37,109 nucleotides of DNA from Roseburia sp. (GTDB lineage Bacteria > Bacillota > Clostridia > Lachnospirales > Lachnospiraceae). How positions within the stretch are numbered: the first letter of the stretch is position 1; every line of letters begins with the position of its first letter. The translations under genes and the position numbers were made by a program. The stretch is from the NCBI GenBank assembly GCA_023662875.1, contig JAMPIG010000031.1, positions 1 to 37,109 of the forward strand, read 5' to 3'. Under the pieces are notes generated by a model. That model was not told where the DNA came from. It did not search any database and saw nothing but the letters and a program-made list of their open reading frames with translations. Of the stretch, positions 23,142 to 31,814 are shown one piece after another.

Positions 23142-26100
23142 AAAGTATTGAGGTGCAGGGGTTCAAATCCTTTGCAAACAAGATAACCTTTCAGTTTCAC
23201 AACGGGATTACGGGCATCGTGGGACCAAACGGGAGCGGAAAGAGCAATGTGGCGGACGCTGTCCGCTGGGTTTTGGGGGAGCAGCGGGTAAAACAGCTCC
23301 GCGGCGCCAGTATGCAGGATGTCATTTTCTCGGGGACAGAGAACAGGAAGCCGTTGAGCTACGCTTATGTGGCAATCACGCTGGATAACGCGGATCATCA
23401 GCTTGCCATCGAATACGACGAAGTGACGGTGGCCAGACGGATTTACCGTTCCGGAGAAAGTGAATATCTGATCAACGGCAGCGCCTGCCGCCTGAAGGAC
23501 GTAAACGAGCTGTTTTACGATACCGGGATCGGCAAGGAGGGCTATTCCATTATCGGTCAGGGTCAGATCGATAAGATCCTCAGCGGAAAGCCGGAGGAGA
23601 GGCGGGAGCTTTTTGACGAGGCGGCGGGGATTGTAAAGTTCAAGCGCAGAAAGGCGGCGGCGCAGGGGAAGCTGGAGAGTGAAAGGCAGAACCTTGTGCG
23701 GGTGAACGATATCCTTTCGGAGTTGGAGAAGCAGCTGCAGCCGCTGGAGCGCCAGTCGGAGGTGGCAAAGGTTTATCTGCGGAAAAAGGAAGAGCTGAAA
23801 ACTCTCGACGTCAATGTTTTTCTCCTGGAAAACAGACGTCTGCGGGAACAGCTGCAGCAGGCGGAGGAAAAGTATTCCGTTGCGGGAGGAGAGCTGGCGG
23901 ACGCCAGGGAAAGCTACCAGAATATTAAGGAGGAGTACGAGCGAATCCAGTCGGAGATCGAGAGCCTGGAGGAGGTGATCGAGGAGGCCAGAAGCACGGT
24001 GACGGACGCGGGGCTGATGCGGGGAAGGCTGGAGGGCGAGAGGAACGTCCTGAAGGAGCAGATCAATTCCGCCCGGGGAAGCGAGGCGCACCTGACCAAC
24101 CGGCGGACGGCGCTGGAGGCGGAGATTGCGTCCAGGGAGAGGGATCGGGACGAGATCCTTGCGGAAAAAGGCGAGACGGACAGCCAGGTACGGGAGATCG
24201 CTGCTACGGCGGAGGCGGAGAGAGAGAAGCTGGAGGAGATCCAGACCAGGATTGCCGGGCTGAATAACGCCATCGAGGCCGGAAAGAATAAGATTATCGG
24301 GGAATTGAACCAGCGTGCCACCATAAAGTCAAAGCTGGGCCGTTTTGATACCATGATGGAGCAGGAGAATATCCGCAGGGCAGAGTTGAATTCCCGGCTG
24401 CTGCGGGCCAGATCCGACGAGGCGGCCCGGGAGGAAGGGCTGCGGAAGCTGGAGGAGGAATTCCAGACAATCACGGAGACGATTCGGGAGATGACGGAGC
24501 GGGAGGCCGCGGCGGAATCGGCGCTGGGGGATATCCGGGAGACATTGGCCGGAAAGGACACTGTATTGCGGGAGGCGCAAAGCGCTTACCACACGGAGAA
24601 GTCGAAGCTGGAAACCCTGGAAAACCTCACCGAGCGGTACGAGGGCTACGGCGGCAGTGTGAAAAAGGTGATGGAGCAGAAGGAGAAGAATCCCGGCGTT
24701 ATCGGGGTGGTCGCAGACATCATCAAGGTGGAAAGAAAATATGAGACGGCGATCGAGACCGCTCTGGGAGGCAATATCCAGAACGTGGTTACGGACAATG
24801 AGGAGACGGCAAAGAAAATGATTCGCTTTCTGAAGGAGAACCGCCTGGGCCGGGCGACCTTCCTGCCCCTGACCAGTATCTGCCATCCCCAGGAGTTTAA
24901 GAACCGGGAAGCCTGCTCGGAAAAGGGGGTCATCGGAATGGCCGACGAGCTGGTCAGCGTTCAGGAGAAGTATCGCAATGTAGCGAAGGCCATGCTGGGA
25001 CGGATCCTGGTAGTGGATCATGTGGATAACGCGGTGAAGATTGCGAGAAAATACGATTACGGGATCCGGATGGTGACCCTGGAGGGAGAGCTTCTGGCAC
25101 CCGGCGGCGCGATCAGCGGCGGAGCCTTTAAGAATAACAGCAATCTCCTGGGCAGACGCCGGGAGATTGACGAGCTGAAGAAAAACGTGAAAAAGCTTCT
25201 GGCTCAGATCGACGGAGCCAACCGTGACATCGACGAGACCAAGTCCAGGCGAAACCGACTGCGTATGGAGCTGGAGACGCTGAAGACGGACATCCAGAGA
25301 AAGTCCATTGAACAGAATACGGCCCGGCTGAATATCAGCCAGATGCGGGAGCGTATGGAAGAGGAAGGAGAGACCAGGGAGTCCCTGAAGCAGGAGGAGC
25401 AGGAGATCGAGGTTCGGATCCGGGAGATCCAAAACGAGAAGGAGTCGATCCGAAAGGAGCTGGAGGACAGCGTGGATCTGGAGAACCGTACCCAGGAGGA
25501 AATCACGCGGTTCCAGAGAGAGCTGGAGGAGGAGAGACAGCAGGAGACGGACGCGGCGGCCTGTGTATCCGAGTGGGAGATGAAGGCGGAGAAGATGCGC
25601 CAGAGCCAGGGCTTCCAGCAGGCGAACGCAGACCGTATCGACGAGGAGATCGGACGCTGCGGAGCGGAGCTGGAGGAGATTCTGGAGGCTTTGCGGAAAA
25701 CCAGAGAAGAAGCGGAGAGGAAACGACAGAATATCGCTGAGATCGAAAAGACCATCGCCGCGTCCTTTGACGCGCAGAATGAGTCGGAAAACAAGCTGCA
25801 GGAAAGCATAACCCGCAGGGAAGAGCTGACCGGAAAGCAGAAAAGCTTCTTCCAGAGGCGGGAAGAGGTATCCGAGAGGATGAACGCCCTGGATAAGGAG
25901 GTTTACCGCCTCAATGCCCAGAGAGAAAAGCTGGAGGAAAATCTGGAGAGCCAGATCAACTATATGTGGGACGAGTATGAGATCACGCTCAGCGACGCGG
26001 CCGCGCTGCGGGACGAGGCGATGAACGACCTGTCCGCCATGAAGCGGGAGATCTCCTCCCTGAAGGATCAGATCCGGAAGCTGGGGGATGTCAACGTCAA

Positions 26101-26692
26101 CGCCATCGAGGATTACAGGAATCTGCTGGATCGGTTTACCTTTATGAAAAATCAGCATGACGACCTGGTGGAGGCGGCGAAGACCCTGGAGGGGATTATC
26201 GAAGAGCTGGATACCGCCATGCGGAAGCAGTTTGCCGAGAAATTCACCGAGATCAACCGGGAGTTTGACAAGGTATTCCGGGAGCTGTTCGGCGGCGGGA
26301 AGGGGACGCTGGAGCTTTTGGAGGACGAGGATATCCTGGAGGCCGGGATCCGTATCATTGCCCAGCCGCCCGGAAAGAAGCTGCAGAACATGATGCAGCT
26401 CTCCGGAGGCGAGAAAGCCCTGACAGCTATCTCCCTGCTGTTTGCCATCCAGAACCTGAAGCCTTCGCCCTTCTGTCTTCTGGACGAGATCGAGGCGGCT
26501 CTGGACGATTCCAACGTAGGGCGCTTCGCCAGATACCTGCATAAGCTGACGAAAAATACACAGTTTATCGTAATCACCCACAGAAGAGGAACCATGGAGC
26601 AGGTTGACCGGCTGTACGGCATTACCATGCAGGAAAAGGGCGTTTCGACCCTGGTAAGCGTAAATTTGATCGATAAGGAGCTGACGGATTGA
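23132..26692 (+). CDS. smc: Chromosome segregation protein SMC
   Basis: This 1186-residue ATPase is the core of the bacterial condensin, organising and segregating the chromosome with ScpA and ScpB (not in this window). The N-terminal Walker A is [10 protein letters not shown] near residue 32. Two long coiled coils (about 170-500 and 670-1000) flank the hinge (about 510-660, containing [11 protein letters not shown] and GGAISGG). The C terminus has the LSGGEKAL signature and the Walker [14 protein letters not shown]. It sits in the conserved rnc-smc-ftsY order, overlapping rnc by 10 bp; ftsY follows after 11 bp. Confidence 0.98.
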   Translation: MYLKSIEVQGFKSFANKITFQFHNGITGIVGPNGSGKSNVADAVRWVLGEQRVKQLRGASMQDVIFSGTENRKPLSYAYVAITLDNADHQLAIEYDEVTVARRIYRSGESEYLINGSACRLKDVNELFYDTGIGKEGYSIIGQGQIDKILSGKPEERRELFDEAAGIVKFKRRKAAAQGKLESERQNLVRVNDILSELEKQLQPLERQSEVAKVYLRKKEELKTLDVNVFLLENRRLREQLQQAEEKYSVAGGELADARESYQNIKEEYERIQSEIESLEEVIEEARSTVTDAGLMRGRLEGERNVLKEQINSARGSEAHLTNRRTALEAEIASRERDRDEILAEKGETDSQVREIAATAEAEREKLEEIQTRIAGLNNAIEAGKNKIIGELNQRATIKSKLGRFDTMMEQENIRRAELNSRLLRARSDEAAREEGLRKLEEEFQTITETIREMTEREAAAESALGDIRETLAGKDTVLREAQSAYHTEKSKLETLENLTERYEGYGGSVKKVMEQKEKNPGVIGVVADIIKVERKYETAIETALGGNIQNVVTDNEETAKKMIRFLKENRLGRATFLPLTSICHPQEFKNREACSEKGVIGMADELVSVQEKYRNVAKAMLGRILVVDHVDNAVKIARKYDYGIRMVTLEGELLAPGGAISGGAFKNNSNLLGRRREIDELKKNVKKLLAQIDGANRDIDETKSRRNRLRMELETLKTDIQRKSIEQNTARLNISQMRERMEEEGETRESLKQEEQEIEVRIREIQNEKESIRKELEDSVDLENRTQEEITRFQRELEEERQQETDAAACVSEWEMKAEKMRQSQGFQQANADRIDEEIGRCGAELEEILEALRKTREEAERKRQNIAEIEKTIAASFDAQNESENKLQESITRREELTGKQKSFFQRREEVSERMNALDKEVYRLNAQREKLEENLESQINYMWDEYEITLSDAAALRDEAMNDLSAMKREISSLKDQIRKLGDVNVNAIEDYRNLLDRFTFMKNQHDDLVEAAKTLEGIIEELDTAMRKQFAEKFTEINREFDKVFRELFGGGKGTLELLEDEDILEAGIRIIAQPPGKKLQNMMQLSGGEKALTAISLLFAIQNLKPSPFCLLDEIEAALDDSNVGRFARYLHKLTKNTQFIVITHRRGTMEQVDRLYGITMQEKGVSTLVSVNLIDKELTD

Positions 26693-26703
26693 AGGAGGCG
26701 GGC

Positions 26704-27630
26704 ATGAGCGAAGAGAAAAAGGGATTTTTCGCCAGACTGAAGGAAGGGCTGACCAAGACAAGGAACAATATTGTCCGGGGAATCGATTCCGTTTTCAACG
26801 GCTTCTCCTCGATCGACGGGGATTTTTACGAGGAGCTGGAAGAGATCCTGATTATGGGCGATATCGGCGTCCGCGCCACCAACGATATTATCGAGCGGTT
26901 GAAAAAGCAGGTAAAGGAAAACAATATTAAGGAGCCGGCGGAATGTAAGCAGCTCCTGATCGACGGAATCCGGGAGCAGATGCGGGTCGAGGAGACCGCC
27001 TACGATTTTGAGCAGAAACAGTCGGTCGTCATGGTCATCGGCGTAAACGGCGTGGGGAAGACGACCTCGGTAGGGAAGCTTGCCGGAAAGCTGAAGGACG
27101 AGGGCCGGAAGGTTTTGATCGCGGCGGCGGATACCTTCCGCGCGGCGGCGGGAGAGCAGCTGGCGGAGTGGGCCAGGCGTGCGGATGTCCCCATGATAGG
27201 CGGCAGCGAGGGCGCGGATCCGGCCAGCGTTGTCTTTGACGCGGTGAGCGCGGCAAAGGCCAGGGGTGTGGACGTCCTTCTGATCGATACGGCGGGGCGG
27301 CTGCATAACAAGAAAAATCTCATGGAGGAGCTTCGCAAGATGAACCGCATCATCGACCGGGAGTTTCCGGACGCTCACCGGGAAAACCTGATTGTGCTGG
27401 ACGGCACGACGGGCCAGAACGCCATGGTGCAGGCCCGGGAATTCGGGGAGGTGGCGGAGCTGACCGGCATCATCCTGACGAAGATGGACGGGACAGCCAA
27501 GGGTGGAATCGCAGTGGCGATCCAGTCGGAGCTGAAGGTTCCGGTAAAATATATCGGCGTGGGCGAAACCATCGAGGATCTGCAGAAATTTAATTCCGAT
27601 GAATTTGTGAACGCGCTGTTTAGTGTGTAA
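26704..27630 (+). CDS. ftsY: Signal recognition particle receptor FtsY
   Basis: This 308-residue GTPase is the membrane-targeted receptor for the signal recognition particle. It has the N domain (about 1-95) and G domain: G1 GVNGVGKTTS near residue 113, DTAGR, and TKMDGTAKGG as G4 and the neighbouring loop. The long acidic A domain of E. coli FtsY is lacking, as is usual in Firmicutes. The ATG at 26704 follows GAAGGAGG; an in-frame TTG at 26689 would overlap smc but is less likely. ffh is not in this window. Confidence 0.97.
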   Translation: MSEEKKGFFARLKEGLTKTRNNIVRGIDSVFNGFSSIDGDFYEELEEILIMGDIGVRATNDIIERLKKQVKENNIKEPAECKQLLIDGIREQMRVEETAYDFEQKQSVVMVIGVNGVGKTTSVGKLAGKLKDEGRKVLIAAADTFRAAAGEQLAEWARRADVPMIGGSEGADPASVVFDAVSAAKARGVDVLLIDTAGRLHNKKNLMEELRKMNRIIDREFPDAHRENLIVLDGTTGQNAMVQAREFGEVAELTGIILTKMDGTAKGGIAVAIQSELKVPVKYIGVGETIEDLQKFNSDEFVNALFSV

Positions 27631-27660
27631 GTGTGCTCTTGCACCAATTGTTCTTGACAA

Positions 27661-27741
27661 TAGAATTTGGATAATAGAAATTACGAAGTGATTTCTATTA
27701 TAGAATTTGGATAATAGAAATTACAAGGTAATTTCTATTAT
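27661..27741. repeat. Two 31-bp palindromes in a 40-bp direct repeat
   Basis: Palindrome 1 (27671-27701) and palindrome 2 (27711-27741) each have 14-base arms, ATAATAGAAATTAC and GTAATTTCTATTAT, with a 3-base loop. Copy 2 is perfect; copy 1 has one G-U-type change. The words from 27661 and from 27701 are identical for 24 bases, giving a 40-bp period. They share the outer sequence with the element at 643-693. No U tract follows the arms, so they are not classic terminators. Confidence 0.85.
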
Positions 27742-27745
27742 ATGC

Positions 27746-27813
27746 GCCGCCGCGGGGCGGCATAACGGGAAGGATAGAAAGAAATCGAGGGAAAATGCGT
27801 GCTGAAACACGCA
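27746..27813 (+). promoter_or_regulatory. GC hairpins in the leader of threonine ammonia-lyase
   Basis: GCCGCC (27746-27751) and GGCGGC (27756-27761) form a perfect stem with a 4-base loop. A second perfect stem, TGCGTG / CACGCA (27796-27801 and 27808-27813), ends directly before the AAGGGAG ribosome binding site. Such a leader could control translation or act as a terminator for ftsY, but it matches no known riboswitch that I recognise. Confidence 0.4.
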
Positions 27814-27824
27814 AGGGAGTAACG

Positions 27825-29048
27825 ATGGAAGAAAACAGGATGACGCTGGAACGATTTGAGGAAGCTTCAGAGATCGTAAAAAAGGTAACCCAGGAGACTA
27901 AGCTGGTGTACAGCGATTTCCTCAGTGAACAGACGGGCAACAAGGTATATCTGAAGCCGGAAAACATGCAGTTCACCGGAGCGTATAAGGTGAGAGGCGC
28001 ATACTATAAAATGAGCACGCTTTCCGAGGAGGAAAGGGCGAAGGGCCTGATTACCGCGTCCGCGGGAAACCATGCCCAGGGAGTAGCCTATGCGGCAAAA
28101 TGCTACGGGGCAAAGGCGACGATTGTCATGCCCACCACGACGCCGCTGATGAAGGTAAACCGTACCAGAGCCTACGGCGCGGAGATCGTTCTGCACGGGG
28201 ATGTGTACGACGAGGCCTGCGCAAGGGCCTATGAGCTGGCGGAGGAGTACGGCTATACCTTTATTCATCCCTTTGACGATCTGGACGTAGCGACGGGACA
28301 GGGAACCATCGCCATGGAGATCATCAAGGAGCTGCCTCTGACGGACTATATCCTGGTGCCCATCGGGGGCGGCGGGCTGGCGACGGGCGTTTCGGTTCTG
28401 GCAAAGCTGCTGCGACCCCAGATTCAGGTGATTGGCGTGGAGCCCGCCGGAGCGAATTGTATGCAGGCTTCCCTGGCGGCGGGCAAGGTGACCACGCTCC
28501 CCTCCGTCAATACCATTGCCGACGGTACGGCTGTAAAGACGCCGGGAGAAAAGCTCTTCTCCTATATCCGGCGGAACCTGGACGATATCATCACAGTGGA
28601 CGACAGGGAGCTGGTAGTGGCGTTCCTGGATATGGTGGAAAACCATAAGATGGTGGTGGAAAATTCCGGGCTGCTGACAGTCGCGGCGCTGAAGCATCTG
28701 AACGCAAAGGGCAAGAAGGTTGTGGCTATTTTAAGCGGCGGGAATATGGATGTGATCACTATGTCCTCGGTCGTGCAGCAGGGTCTGATCCTGCGGGATC
28801 GGATCTTTACGGTATCTGTGCTGCTTCCGGATAAACCGGGAGAGCTTACGCGGGTATCCGGGATCATCGCCGACTTAAGCGGAAACGTCATCAAGCTGGA
28901 GCATAACCAGTTCGTCTCCATCAACCGGAACGCTGCGGTGGAGCTGCGGATTACCATGGAGGCCTTCGGGACGGAGCATAAGAACCGGATTATGGAAGCG
29001 CTGGAGAAAGGGGGCTATTCTCCCAGGCTGGTGGCTACGGTGATCTGA
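27825..29048 (+). CDS. ilvA: Threonine ammonia-lyase
   Basis: This 407-residue PLP enzyme deaminates threonine to 2-oxobutyrate, feeding isoleucine synthesis or catabolism. The PLP lysine is K55 in FTGAYKVRGAYYKM, and GGGGLATG is the phosphate-binding glycine loop. A C-terminal ACT-like regulatory domain begins near residue 325 (VSVLLPDKPGELTRVSG). The single, medium-length regulatory domain fits the class of ~400-residue threonine lyases shared by clostridial catabolic and biosynthetic enzymes. I chose the ATG at 27825 because AAGGGAG precedes it; the ATG at 27795 would translate through a hairpin. Serine dehydratase activity is also possible. Confidence 0.93.
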   Translation: MEENRMTLERFEEASEIVKKVTQETKLVYSDFLSEQTGNKVYLKPENMQFTGAYKVRGAYYKMSTLSEEERAKGLITASAGNHAQGVAYAAKCYGAKATIVMPTTTPLMKVNRTRAYGAEIVLHGDVYDEACARAYELAEEYGYTFIHPFDDLDVATGQGTIAMEIIKELPLTDYILVPIGGGGLATGVSVLAKLLRPQIQVIGVEPAGANCMQASLAAGKVTTLPSVNTIADGTAVKTPGEKLFSYIRRNLDDIITVDDRELVVAFLDMVENHKMVVENSGLLTVAALKHLNAKGKKVVAILSGGNMDVITMSSVVQQGLILRDRIFTVSVLLPDKPGELTRVSGIIADLSGNVIKLEHNQFVSINRNAAVELRITMEAFGTEHKNRIMEALEKGGYSPRLVATVI

Positions 29049-29081
29049 TTTTGATCGGTTTTTCGGAGAATACTGGTTGGG

Positions 29082-29135
29082 AAAATGTCCTTTTGATAAC
29101 GGCTTTCAGGAAGATGTGTTTTCAAAAGGCATTTT
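29082..29135. terminator. Long stem-loop after threonine ammonia-lyase
   Basis: Positions 29082-29096 and 29122-29135 pair over about 14 bp (AAAATG-CCTTTTGA with a single bulged base) around a loop of about 25 bases. The right arm ends in ATTTT, so it may stop transcription before yitT, but the T tract is inside the arm and short. The rest of the 165-bp gap is AT-rich without a clear promoter. Confidence 0.45.
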
Positions 29136-29213
29136 CAGGAGAAAATAAATTTATTTTGAAAATTATAAGAAGGCAGGGCTTCTCAGACCCTGAAAGGCGT
29201 ATTGTGAAAAAAC

Positions 29214-30125
29214 ATGGGAAGGATAATGACAAAGGAACAGCGAAATGAAATCCGGTACGAAGAGAAGAAGACGGCCAAACGCCGTATGATGGATTATCTT
29301 GTGATTACGGTGGGATCCGTCCTGTATGCGGCGGCGGTCAGTTTTTTTCTGGATCCCAATTCGCTGGCACCGGGGGGTGTGACCGGTATCGCGATCATCC
29401 TGAATCATATCACGGGATTGGATACGGGCACCTGGCTACTGGCCATCAATCTTCCGATTCTGGCGCTGGGAACCTGGAAATTCGGCTGGCGCTTTATCCT
29501 GTCTACCTTGTACAGCACGGCATTGACCTCCCTGGTGGTGAACCTGCTGGCTCCCCTGGGAGCTGTGACGACTGATCCTGTTCTGGCGGCTCTGGCAGGA
29601 GGCTCGCTGATGGCGCTGGGGCTGGGATTTGTCCTGAAATCGGGGGCCACGACCGGCGGAACGGACATCATTATCAAGCTGCTGCGGCTGAGGTATCCTC
29701 ACCTGCGGACGGGCAGCCTGTTCCTGATTACCGACGCCGTGATCGTAACGGCGTCCGCTTTTGTATTTAAGAATATTGATGTGGCGCTGTATGCGGGCGT
29801 GGTGGTCTTTATCAATTCCGTACTGCTGGATATGGTGCTGTACGGCCGGGACGGCGCAAAGCTGCTCTTTATTGTCAGCGACCATTATGAAGCCATTACC
29901 AGACGGATTCTGGAGGAGATGGATATCGGCGTGACCTATATCTCGGGAAGCGGCGCTTACAGCGGGAAGGCGAAAAACGTAATCATGTGCGTCATGAAAA
30001 AGCACCTGTCTCCCAAGGCGGAGGAGATCGTCCGGGAGGAGGATCCGAGGGCGTTCCTGATTGTCACCAGCGCGTCGGAGATCTTCGGGGAGGGGTATAA
30101 GAGTATCTTCAGCGAGAGACTGTGA
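29214..30125 (+). CDS. YitT family membrane protein
   Basis: This 303-residue integral membrane protein has five or six predicted membrane segments in residues ~25-205 (for example VGSVLYAAAVSFFLDP, ALAGGSLMALGLGFVLKSG) and a C-terminal soluble DUF2179-like domain (about 215-303, with YISGSGAYSGKAKNVIMCV). NSLAPGGVTGIAIIL and SGATTGGTDII are family hallmarks. Function of YitT proteins is unclear. The start could be 29214 or the in-frame ATG at 29226, which has GGAAGG but at very short spacing. It is the last gene with host-like composition; DNA downstream is much more AT-rich. Confidence 0.92.
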   Translation: MGRIMTKEQRNEIRYEEKKTAKRRMMDYLVITVGSVLYAAAVSFFLDPNSLAPGGVTGIAIILNHITGLDTGTWLLAINLPILALGTWKFGWRFILSTLYSTALTSLVVNLLAPLGAVTTDPVLAALAGGSLMALGLGFVLKSGATTGGTDIIIKLLRLRYPHLRTGSLFLITDAVIVTASAFVFKNIDVALYAGVVVFINSVLLDMVLYGRDGAKLLFIVSDHYEAITRRILEEMDIGVTYISGSGAYSGKAKNVIMCVMKKHLSPKAEEIVREEDPRAFLIVTSASEIFGEGYKSIFSERL

Positions 30126-30172
30126 GGCATTTCTCCACTTGTTGGGAAGAAGAACTTTTTTGTAAAACTATC

Positions 30173-30202
30173 TTGTCATATAGTGAACAATGTGATACAT
30201 TG
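30173..30202 (+). promoter_or_regulatory. Promoter of the toxin mRNA with palindromic operator
   Basis: TTGTCA (30173-30178) and TACATT (30196-30201) are 17 bp apart. A perfect inverted repeat CAATGT-GAT-ACATTG (30188-30202) overlaps the -10 region and may bind a regulator. The predicted 5' untranslated region before the toxin is about 90 nt. Confidence 0.5.
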
Positions 30203-30252
30203 ATGATATGGGAAAACCATAGAACCAAGGCGGCTTTACCTCTCCTGTTTTT

Positions 30253-30291
30253 GGAGGGTTTAAGTAGCCCTCCGGACGAAAGAAAGGAGGG
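30253..30291 (+). promoter_or_regulatory. Candidate Shine-Dalgarno-sequestering switch in the toxin leader
   Basis: CCCTCC at 30268-30273 can pair either with GGAGGG at 30253-30258 or with the identical GGAGGG of the ribosome binding site at 30286-30291. The two pairings exclude each other. Type I toxin mRNAs often use such alternative folding to delay translation. This is inferred from complementarity only. Confidence 0.45.
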
Positions 30292-30298
30292 TGATGCA

Positions 30299-30391
30299 AT
30301 GATTACATATTCAGAGCTTATACAGACTGGTATTTTCATTGTCGCCCTGATAAGCTTGTGTTATAAGATATTCAGGGATAAAAAGAAATAG
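30299..30391 (+). CDS. Holin-like type I toxin peptide
   Basis: This 30-residue peptide begins MITYSELIQTG, has one hydrophobic helix (FIVALISLCYKIF, residues ~13-25) and ends in a positively charged RDKKK tail. This composition matches the 'putative holin-like toxin' family of Firmicutes (related to TxpA/BsrG-type toxins), which damage the membrane when overproduced. The ATG follows a very strong AAAGGAGGG site at 7-base spacing. An antisense RNA promoter faces it from the right, overlapping its 3' end. It lies between the host gene yitT and the mobile element repressor, where a type I system could stabilise the element. Toxicity itself is not shown by sequence. Confidence 0.8.
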   Translation: MITYSELIQTGIFIVALISLCYKIFRDKKK

Positions 30392-30486
30392 CCGCCACTA
30401 CCGCAAATAGTGACGGCTGACCCTCTTCGGAGGGTTGTGCTAACGCTGTGAAGGGTAGAGCCGCTTCTATGGCTTTCCCTCTTTCT
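30378..30486 (-). ncRNA. Predicted antisense RNA antitoxin
   Basis: On the minus strand TTGCGC (30521-30516) and TATATT (30498-30493) are 17 bp apart, predicting a start near 30486. The transcript would run toward the toxin and end at a hairpin formed by 30417-30391 (ten-base arms, one mismatch) followed by TATTTCTTTTTAT, a typical terminator. The ~109-nt RNA would be complementary to the toxin's 3' end and 3' untranslated region. This geometry is that of TxpA/RatA and BsrG/SR4 type I systems. Ends are approximate. Confidence 0.6.
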
Positions 30487-30487
30487 G
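30391..30487 (+). terminator. Structured 3' end and terminator of the toxin mRNA
   Basis: Three consecutive hairpins follow the toxin: 30391-30417, 30420-30435 (ACCCTC-TTCG-GAGGGT, a stable tetraloop) and 30451-30480 (AGGG..AGCC / GGCT..CCCT) followed by CTTTCTGTCT. The last is the probable terminator on the plus strand. These are the same bases that the antisense RNA covers. Confidence 0.5.
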
Positions 30488-30635
30488 TCTATAATATAAC
30501 ATATCCGGCGGCAGAGCGCAAGAAGTTTTATGTTTCTTTTTGGGGCAGATTTCCCTGTAAAGAAAAAATACTTGACACCCGTGGATTAAGAAATAGCGTA
30601 AATACGCCGGTTTGAGATGTTTGCCGGGGTTATTT

Positions 30636-30653
30636 GTTGCAATTATGTTGCAA
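30636..30653. repeat. Direct repeat GTTGCAA at 11-bp spacing
   Basis: GTTGCAA occurs at 30636-30642 and 30647-30653. A related inverted word, ATTGCAACAA, lies at 35187-35196. In the 30.49-30.67 kb gap I also see GCGTAAATACGC (a short palindrome at about 30595) and no gene. The repeats could be recombinase or regulator sites, but this is uncertain. Confidence 0.35.
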
Positions 30654-30673
30654 ATTGAATAGTTAGGCATGAG

Positions 30674-30706
30674 AAAAGACTATCAGTGGTTTACTGGTAG
30701 TCTTTT
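30674..30706. terminator. Terminator after the repressor, possibly bidirectional
   Basis: AAAAGACTATCAG (30674-30686) pairs with CTGGTAGTCTTTT (30694-30706) with a single G-U. The A and T tails flank both sides, so it can work in both directions. It lies six bases past the repressor's stop codon. Confidence 0.85.
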
Positions 30707-30712
30707 AAACTG

Positions 30713-31501
30713 TTATAATTTTGCCGTTATTTGGTCAAAGTTATCTAAGATTTGTTCAGGAGTAAGTTTACAAATTGGTTCATCAGGGCTTATTTTTTTG
30801 ATATCGCCTTGGCGTATTGAAATATGTTTTAAAAGCAGTTGTCTTGCTTTGGCAACATCTTTTAATTCAATATATTGTTCAACTTCATTTTTCATTTTTA
30901 CTAGCATGGAATAAACCTTTACATCGATGGCTTCTTGCTTATGTGCATTATAAATGTCATCAAGAATTTTTCCGAAAGCATCGGTTGCCCTATATTTCAT
31001 TACTTCCCTTTGGGCATCGTCAACAAGAGGCAGGTCTTTACTATCATCAAGAATATTTGTAATGGTGACCTCTTTATTATGTGAATGAGTATAATCCCAA
31101 ACTAACAGAATTGACCTTACAAAATCTCGGTGATTTAGTAATTCATTCATTATTTCTGCTGCTATGCCATTTAATCCAGACAATACTTTTGCAGATGTTT
31201 CATTCAATTCTGTTATATCGCAGATGGACTGATCGGCAGCGTGCTGGCATTTTTGTGCGCCTAATAGGTATGCGACATCAACATTTAAAACCTTTGCAAT
31301 TTCGCTCACTGTTTCGCAACTGGGCATACCTCCATTGGCTTTAGTCCACCCGTTGACTGTGTTAATGCTATAGCCAAGGTCGTTTGCCAAATCTTGAGCA
31401 GTGTATTTTTTTGTACGCATTCTTTTTCCGTTATCTGTATGATATTTGTCTTTGTTTCTCATAGCAATCTTTAAGTTGGTGGAAAAAATACTATTTATCA
31501 T
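30713..31501 (-). CDS. XRE-family transcriptional regulator (phage-type repressor)
   Basis: This 262-residue protein has a helix-turn-helix of the HTH_3/XRE type at residues ~34-80: TAQDLANDLGYSINTVNGWTK is the turn, followed by EIAKVLNVDVAYLLG. The rest is largely helical and lacks the LexA/CI self-cleavage motifs (no Ala-Gly cleavage site or Ser-Lys dyad recognised), so an SOS-independent release mechanism is possible, as for the Stl repressors of phage satellites that are removed by a helper-phage protein. The start ATG at 31501 is preceded by AAGGAG. It is transcribed leftward, divergent from the excisionase-like gene. Confidence 0.85.
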   Translation of the reverse strand: MINSIFSTNLKIAMRNKDKYHTDNGKRMRTKKYTAQDLANDLGYSINTVNGWTKANGGMPSCETVSEIAKVLNVDVAYLLGAQKCQHAADQSICDITELNETSAKVLSGLNGIAAEIMNELLNHRDFVRSILLVWDYTHSHNKEVTITNILDDSKDLPLVDDAQREVMKYRATDAFGKILDDIYNAHKQEAIDVKVYSMLVKMKNEVEQYIELKDVAKARQLLLKHISIRQGDIKKISPDEPICKLTPEQILDNFDQITAKL

Positions 31502-31536
31502 GATTTCTCCTTGCTAAAATAATAAAAATTATGTTA

Positions 31537-31575
31537 TTCACACTATTTTACAATACCATATAATAAAAGTGAAAG
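31537..31575 (+). promoter_or_regulatory. Rightward element promoter and candidate repressor operator
   Basis: TTCACA (31537-31542) and TATAAT (31559-31564) are 16 bp apart. TTCAC upstream and GTGAA at about 31569-31573 form the ends of an imperfect inverted repeat that brackets the promoter, a plausible binding site for the divergent repressor. A weaker leftward promoter (TTGTAA with TAATTT on the minus strand) overlaps the same region. Confidence 0.5.
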
Positions 31576-31616
31576 CAAGACAAAAATAGACGCTTAGCGA
31601 AAAGGAGGTGCATGCT

Positions 31617-31808
31617 ATGCACAAAATGAAATCTTACGGAGACCCAATAAAATACGCCACTGTAAGTGAAGCTATGGAACGGTATCGAATGTGTCGCAAT
31701 ACCCTGATGAAACTCGCCGAGGAATGCGGTGCGGTTCGGCGGTTTGGAGGCGCAGTAAAAATTGATATTCCAACAATGGATAAGGGAATGGACTTGTTAG
31801 GGTCGTGA
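31617..31808 (+). CDS. Small excisionase-like DNA-binding protein
   Basis: This 63-residue protein has the winged-helix pattern of small excisionase/MerR-like proteins: YATVSEAMERYRMCRNTLMKLAEECGAVRRFGGAVKIDIP. It resembles the DUF6462 type found in Clostridia mobile elements. I chose ATG 31617 because AAAGGAGG lies nine bases upstream; a GTG at 31608 and ATG 31626 are alternatives. It is the first gene of the rightward operon and could act in excision or gene regulation. Confidence 0.65.
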   Translation: MHKMKSYGDPIKYATVSEAMERYRMCRNTLMKLAEECGAVRRFGGAVKIDIPTMDKGMDLLGS

Positions 31809-31814
31809 CGCATT

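Noticed and set aside
24329-26761. An open frame of 810 codons on the minus strand across smc
   Set aside because: It mirrors the codon bias of smc (Glu/Leu-rich coiled coil read backwards gives long Leu/Gln-rich frames), has no ribosome binding site and no recognisable domain. The same holds for the long minus-strand frames across metY (4081-5484), polA (7717-8793) and the FtsA-like gene (9940-11601).
27631-27824. T-box leader for threonine or isoleucine tRNA before ilvA
   Set aside because: The conserved T-box sequence and the anti-terminator/terminator pair are absent; the structures seen are repeats and short hairpins.
30669-30914. A rightward frame of 81 codons over the repressor's end
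   Set aside because: It crosses the terminator hairpin and lies antisense to the repressor, with no ribosome binding site.
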